Shown: piece after piece, positions 6,048-8,236 of the stretch
Layout: every line of letters starts with the position of its first letter
Numbering within the stretch: position 1 is the stretch's first letter
Assembly: GCA_003164075.1 (NCBI GenBank)
Contig: PLRZ01000693.1
Location: 10,745-18,980, forward strand
Direction: 5' to 3'
Source of the DNA: Bryobacterales bacterium
GTDB taxonomy: Bacteria > Acidobacteriota > Terriglobia > Bryobacterales > Bryobacteraceae
Length of the DNA: 8,236 nt
The notes under the pieces: model-generated
Seen by the model: the letters and a program-made list of their open reading frames with translations, nothing else
Database searches by the model: none
What the model was told of the DNA's origin: nothing
Made by a program: the position numbers and the translations under genes

Positions 6048-7666
6048 TCGCGGCGATTCTGCGCGCGCAAATTCTGAGCATGCGTCCCGGCTCCAACCGC
6101 GGCGCCGGCCTCGGCGTGGTGGCAGCGGTCTTCTGGTACGGCTTTTGGTTTTTCGTGGCCTGCGGGGCCGCTTTGGTTGCCGGCCATGCCAGCGCGGAGA
6201 CGTTGCGCTATGGTTTCCCGGTGGGCCTGTTGGGCGTCTGCTTCTATTGGCAGGCGATGCCCGTGCTTTCGGCGAGCATGGGCTCTTCGCTCGACTTACG
6301 CAAGCTCCTGATCTATCCCACGCCGCATGAAAAACTGTTCCTGGTGGAACTGCTGCTGCGGTTCGTCACCGGCATCGAAATGCAGATGGTGCTGGCCGGC
6401 GGGGTCGTCGGTTTGCTGCGCAACCCGGCCTCGGGCGGCCTTGCGGCGCTTCCCTCGCTCGCCGGCGCCATTTCGGTTTTCGTCCTTTTCAACCTGCTTC
6501 TAGCCTCGGGGACGCGCAGTCTGCTGGAGCGGCTGCTGGCTCGCCGAAAGGTGCGCGAAGTGGTGGCGCTGCTGCTGGCGTTGGTGTGGGTAGTGCCGCG
6601 CTTTCTCATGATGACGGGCGTCAAGCCCACCTGGCTGCATGGCGCCGGCGAGCGGATGGGCACCATCGGCTGGCCGTGGAGCGCCGCCGCACACGCCGCG
6701 CTTCCATTGGGCCAGGCCGCCGGAGCCACGGCGCTCTCATGGCTCTCGCTCTGCGCCTGGGTCCTGCTGGCCGGTTGGTTTGGCCGCGCTCAGTTCGAAC
6801 GCAATCTCCGCTACGATACTCTCGCCGCGCAGGCCACGTCGATGAAGCCCGTCTCCGCACGGACGCGCCGTTGGACCGAACGCTTCTACCGCATCCCGTC
6901 GCTTCTGTGGCGCGACCCGCTGGCGGCCATCGTGGAAAAGGAACTGCGCACCCTGACGCGCTCGCCGCGTTTCCGCATGGTGTTCGTCATGGGCTTCACC
7001 TTCGGCCTGATGTTCTGGCTGCCCATGGTGCTGCGGCGCAACGGCTCGCACTCCGGCTTCCTGGCCCACAATTTTCTGGTGATCGTGTGCGTATACGCCA
7101 TGACCCTGATCGGCCAGGTGACCTATTGGAATTGCTTCGGCATCGACCGTTCGGCCGCGGTTTTCTACTTCGCCGCGCCGCAGCCCATCTCGCAAACCCT
7201 GCTCGGCAAGAACATCGCGTGCCTCTTTTTCGTGTACCTGGAGGCCGTGGTGCTGATGGCGCTCACTCTCGCCGTGCGCGTCAATTTCTCGCTGGGTCAA
7301 GTCTTCGAGAGCTTCATCGTCATCGGGATCTGCGCCGTTTACCTCATGGGTTTGGGCAATATCAGCTCCGTGCATTATCCGCGCGCGCTGAGTCCCGAGC
7401 GGGTTTCCCAGAGCGGCGGTGGCAATCGCGCCCAGGCGTTGGTGATGATGTTATACCCGGTGGTGTTATTGCCGGTGATCCTGGCTTATATAGCGCGCTA
7501 TGCTTTCGAGAGCCAGGCGGCGTTCTCGCTGATTTTGTCGGTGGCCGCCGCTATTGCCGCCGTGTTCTACTGGATTGCCATGGAGTCGGCCGTGAAAGCC
7601 GCTTCCGCGCGCCGGCAGTTCATCCTTGAAGAATTGTCTCGTGGGGATGGGCCGGTCGGCTCGTAG
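6044..7666 (+). CDS. ABC-2 type transporter permease, about 12 membrane segments
   Basis: The 540-residue integral membrane protein starts with the ATG that overlaps the ATPase stop. About twelve hydrophobic segments are visible: six in residues about 22-250, a hydrophilic, Arg-rich loop at about 250-305, then six more to about residue 520. The loop and its end hold WRDPLAAIVEKELRTLTRSPRFR, the EKE-LxxLxRxPR stretch typical of ABC-2 permeases just before a membrane segment; it probably contacts the ATPase. The N-terminal half has a possible counterpart in LDLRKLLIYPTPHEKLF. This 6+6 layout suggests one chain carrying what other systems make as two 6-TM subunits, so the transporter may need one permease chain per ATPase dimer; that is inference. 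No binding protein or accessory gene adjoins it. The specific family and substrate are not recognised. A long inverted repeat begins 3 nt after its TAG. Confidence 0.9.
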   Translation: MIAAILRAQILSMRPGSNRGAGLGVVAAVFWYGFWFFVACGAALVAGHASAETLRYGFPVGLLGVCFYWQAMPVLSASMGSSLDLRKLLIYPTPHEKLFLVELLLRFVTGIEMQMVLAGGVVGLLRNPASGGLAALPSLAGAISVFVLFNLLLASGTRSLLERLLARRKVREVVALLLALVWVVPRFLMMTGVKPTWLHGAGERMGTIGWPWSAAAHAALPLGQAAGATALSWLSLCAWVLLAGWFGRAQFERNLRYDTLAAQATSMKPVSARTRRWTERFYRIPSLLWRDPLAAIVEKELRTLTRSPRFRMVFVMGFTFGLMFWLPMVLRRNGSHSGFLAHNFLVIVCVYAMTLIGQVTYWNCFGIDRSAAVFYFAAPQPISQTLLGKNIACLFFVYLEAVVLMALTLAVRVNFSLGQVFESFIVIGICAVYLMGLGNISSVHYPRALSPERVSQSGGGNRAQALVMMLYPVVLLPVILAYIARYAFESQAAFSLILSVAAAIAAVFYWIAMESAVKAASARRQFILEELSRGDGPVGS

Positions 7667-7669
7667 TTA

Positions 7670-7822
7670 CTTTCTGTCGCGAGACTCCGACTCGTAACGG
7701 CAAGACCGCTCCCTTGCGGTCGCGGCTCGGTAACAAGTTCCGTGGAATCAGTCACGGCGTTTTCCGAGCCGCGCGCGCAAGCAAGCGGTCTTTGCCACTC
7801 GAAGGCAGTTTCGCGACAGAAG
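7670..7822. repeat. Long imperfect inverted repeat after the permease stop
   Basis: The left arm (7670-7730) and right arm (7764-7822) are reverse complements with scattered mismatches. Perfect blocks include CTGTCGCGA (7674-7682 with 7811-7819) and CGCGGCTCGG (7721-7730 with 7764-7773), with GACCGCT and CTTGCG between them. The loop holds a further hairpin, CCGTG (7740-7744)/CACGG (7753-7757), and the left arm holds its own, GACCGC (7704-7709)/GCGGTC (7716-7721). The arm sequence recurs alone at 4746-4808, so it is a dispersed element. It starts 3 nt after the permease TAG and would form a long RNA stem at the 3' end of the operon transcript, where it may stop transcription or protect the message. 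No transposase or clear target duplication is present. The region 7823-7934 beyond it shows nothing else. Confidence 0.75.
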
Positions 7823-7934
7823 CCCGCGCATTTTCGCGCAATACCGTGCGTGCCAGTATGAAAGGCAGGCCGTGGAAACAGTCCTTTTGGCAGTTGATTC
7901 TCTCCTGCGAAGCCTGGGCCACGGACCGGTCTAC

Positions 7935-7954
7935 TTTTACCGTAAGCGGTAAAG
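7935..7954. promoter_or_regulatory. Palindrome upstream of the ggt -10, possible operator
   Basis: TTTACCG (7936-7942) and CGGTAAA (7947-7953) are perfect inverted copies around TAAG, extended by one T-G wobble. The site ends 16 nt before the ggt -10 hexamer, so it covers the -35 region. The position suits an operator for a dimeric regulator, but it could also be a transcript hairpin. No U-tract follows. Confidence 0.3.
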
Positions 7955-7967
7955 CAGGCTCGAACAT

Positions 7968-7976
7968 TGATATGAT
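7968..7976 (+). promoter_or_regulatory. Extended -10 element of the gamma-glutamyltranspeptidase gene
   Basis: TGATATGAT combines TGN with a TATGAT hexamer and ends 9 nt before the ATG at 7986. The predicted transcription start lies at or within about 3 nt of the ATG. There is no Shine-Dalgarno sequence in CTGAACTTC. Confidence 0.4.
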
Positions 7977-7985
7977 CTGAACTTC

Positions 7986-8236
7986 ATGCGGACTTCGCTT
8001 CTGCTTTCGATAGTTATGATCTACACCGCCGCTCACGCGCAGGACCGGTCGCAAGCGCGATCCATGGTGATCACCGATCGCGGCATCGTGGCCACCAGCC
8101 AGACGCTCGCGTCGCAGGCCGGGGCGCAAGTGCTGGCGCGCGGCGGATCGGCCATGGACGCGGCCATCGCCGCCAACGCCGTGCTGGGCGTGGTGGAACC
8201 GGAGAGCAACGGCATCGGCGGCGACCTGTTCGCCAT
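7986..8236 (+). CDS. ggt: Gamma-glutamyltranspeptidase precursor, N-terminal part (runs off the window)
   Basis: The frame from the ATG at 7986 is open to the window end, giving 83 complete codons. It begins with a signal peptide (MRTSLLLSIVMIYTAAHAQ, cleavage probably after AHA or AHAQ), so the enzyme is exported. It continues with GIVATSQTLASQAGAQVLAR, GGSAMDAAIAANAVLGVVEP and SNGIGGDLFA, the conserved opening of the large subunit of the gamma-glutamyltranspeptidase (Ntn-hydrolase) family. These enzymes cleave the gamma-glutamyl bond of glutathione and related compounds and transfer or hydrolyse the glutamyl group. The NGIGGDLF form is that of the GGT-like branch rather than the GNLGGGGF of E. 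coli. The autocatalytic Thr and the small subunit lie outside the window, so activity cannot be judged. It appears to be the first gene of its own transcript. Confidence 0.9.
   Translation, partial: MRTSLLLSIVMIYTAAHAQDRSQARSMVITDRGIVATSQTLASQAGAQVLARGGSAMDAAIAANAVLGVVEPESNGIGGDLFA

Noticed and set aside
7714..8129. Short frames over the inverted repeat after the permease (plus 7714-7980, minus 7752-8129)
   Set aside because: They consist largely of repeat sequence. The minus frame also overlaps the start of ggt, which has clear family motifs.

Overview
The window is high-GC bacterial DNA. The best guess for its source is an Acidobacteriota of the Solibacter/Bryobacter type. This rests on a large secreted NHL-repeat protein ending in InlB-like modules and a type I dockerin, on dispersed palindromic repeats between genes, and on start codons that lack Shine-Dalgarno sequences. 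The assignment is inference from gene style, not from a marker gene.

Layout. Positions 1-75 hold the last 24 codons of an unidentified plus-strand gene. Positions 205-3549 (minus strand) hold a secreted protein with a signal peptide, an Ig-like domain, about 12 NHL repeats, a DUF11-like domain, two InlB-B-like modules and a C-terminal dockerin. An in-frame TAA at 643-645 separates the dockerin end from the rest, so the gene as read is truncated. Positions 3665-3844 hold a short coding-like frame without an ATG, possibly a gene remnant. Positions 3873-4697 encode an Mrp/ApbC-type Fe-S carrier ATPase. Positions 4698-5279 contain no credible gene but are packed with palindromes and inverted repeats. 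Positions 5280-7666 form a two-gene ABC-2 exporter operon, an ATPase and a roughly 12-TM permease joined by an ATGA overlap. Positions 7670-7822 form a long imperfect inverted repeat directly after the permease stop, and one of its arms recurs alone at 4746-4808 after mrp. From 7986 to the window end runs the 5' part of a secreted gamma-glutamyltranspeptidase gene.

The genes look like independent units apart from the ABC pair. All four internal transcription-unit starts carry a TANNNT hexamer 7-9 nt before the start codon and no Shine-Dalgarno sequence, the arrangement expected of leaderless or nearly leaderless mRNAs.

No clearly new multi-gene system is visible. The points most worth a second look are the in-frame stop before the dockerin, the shared start-proximal promoter pattern, and the 3'-end inverted-repeat family.
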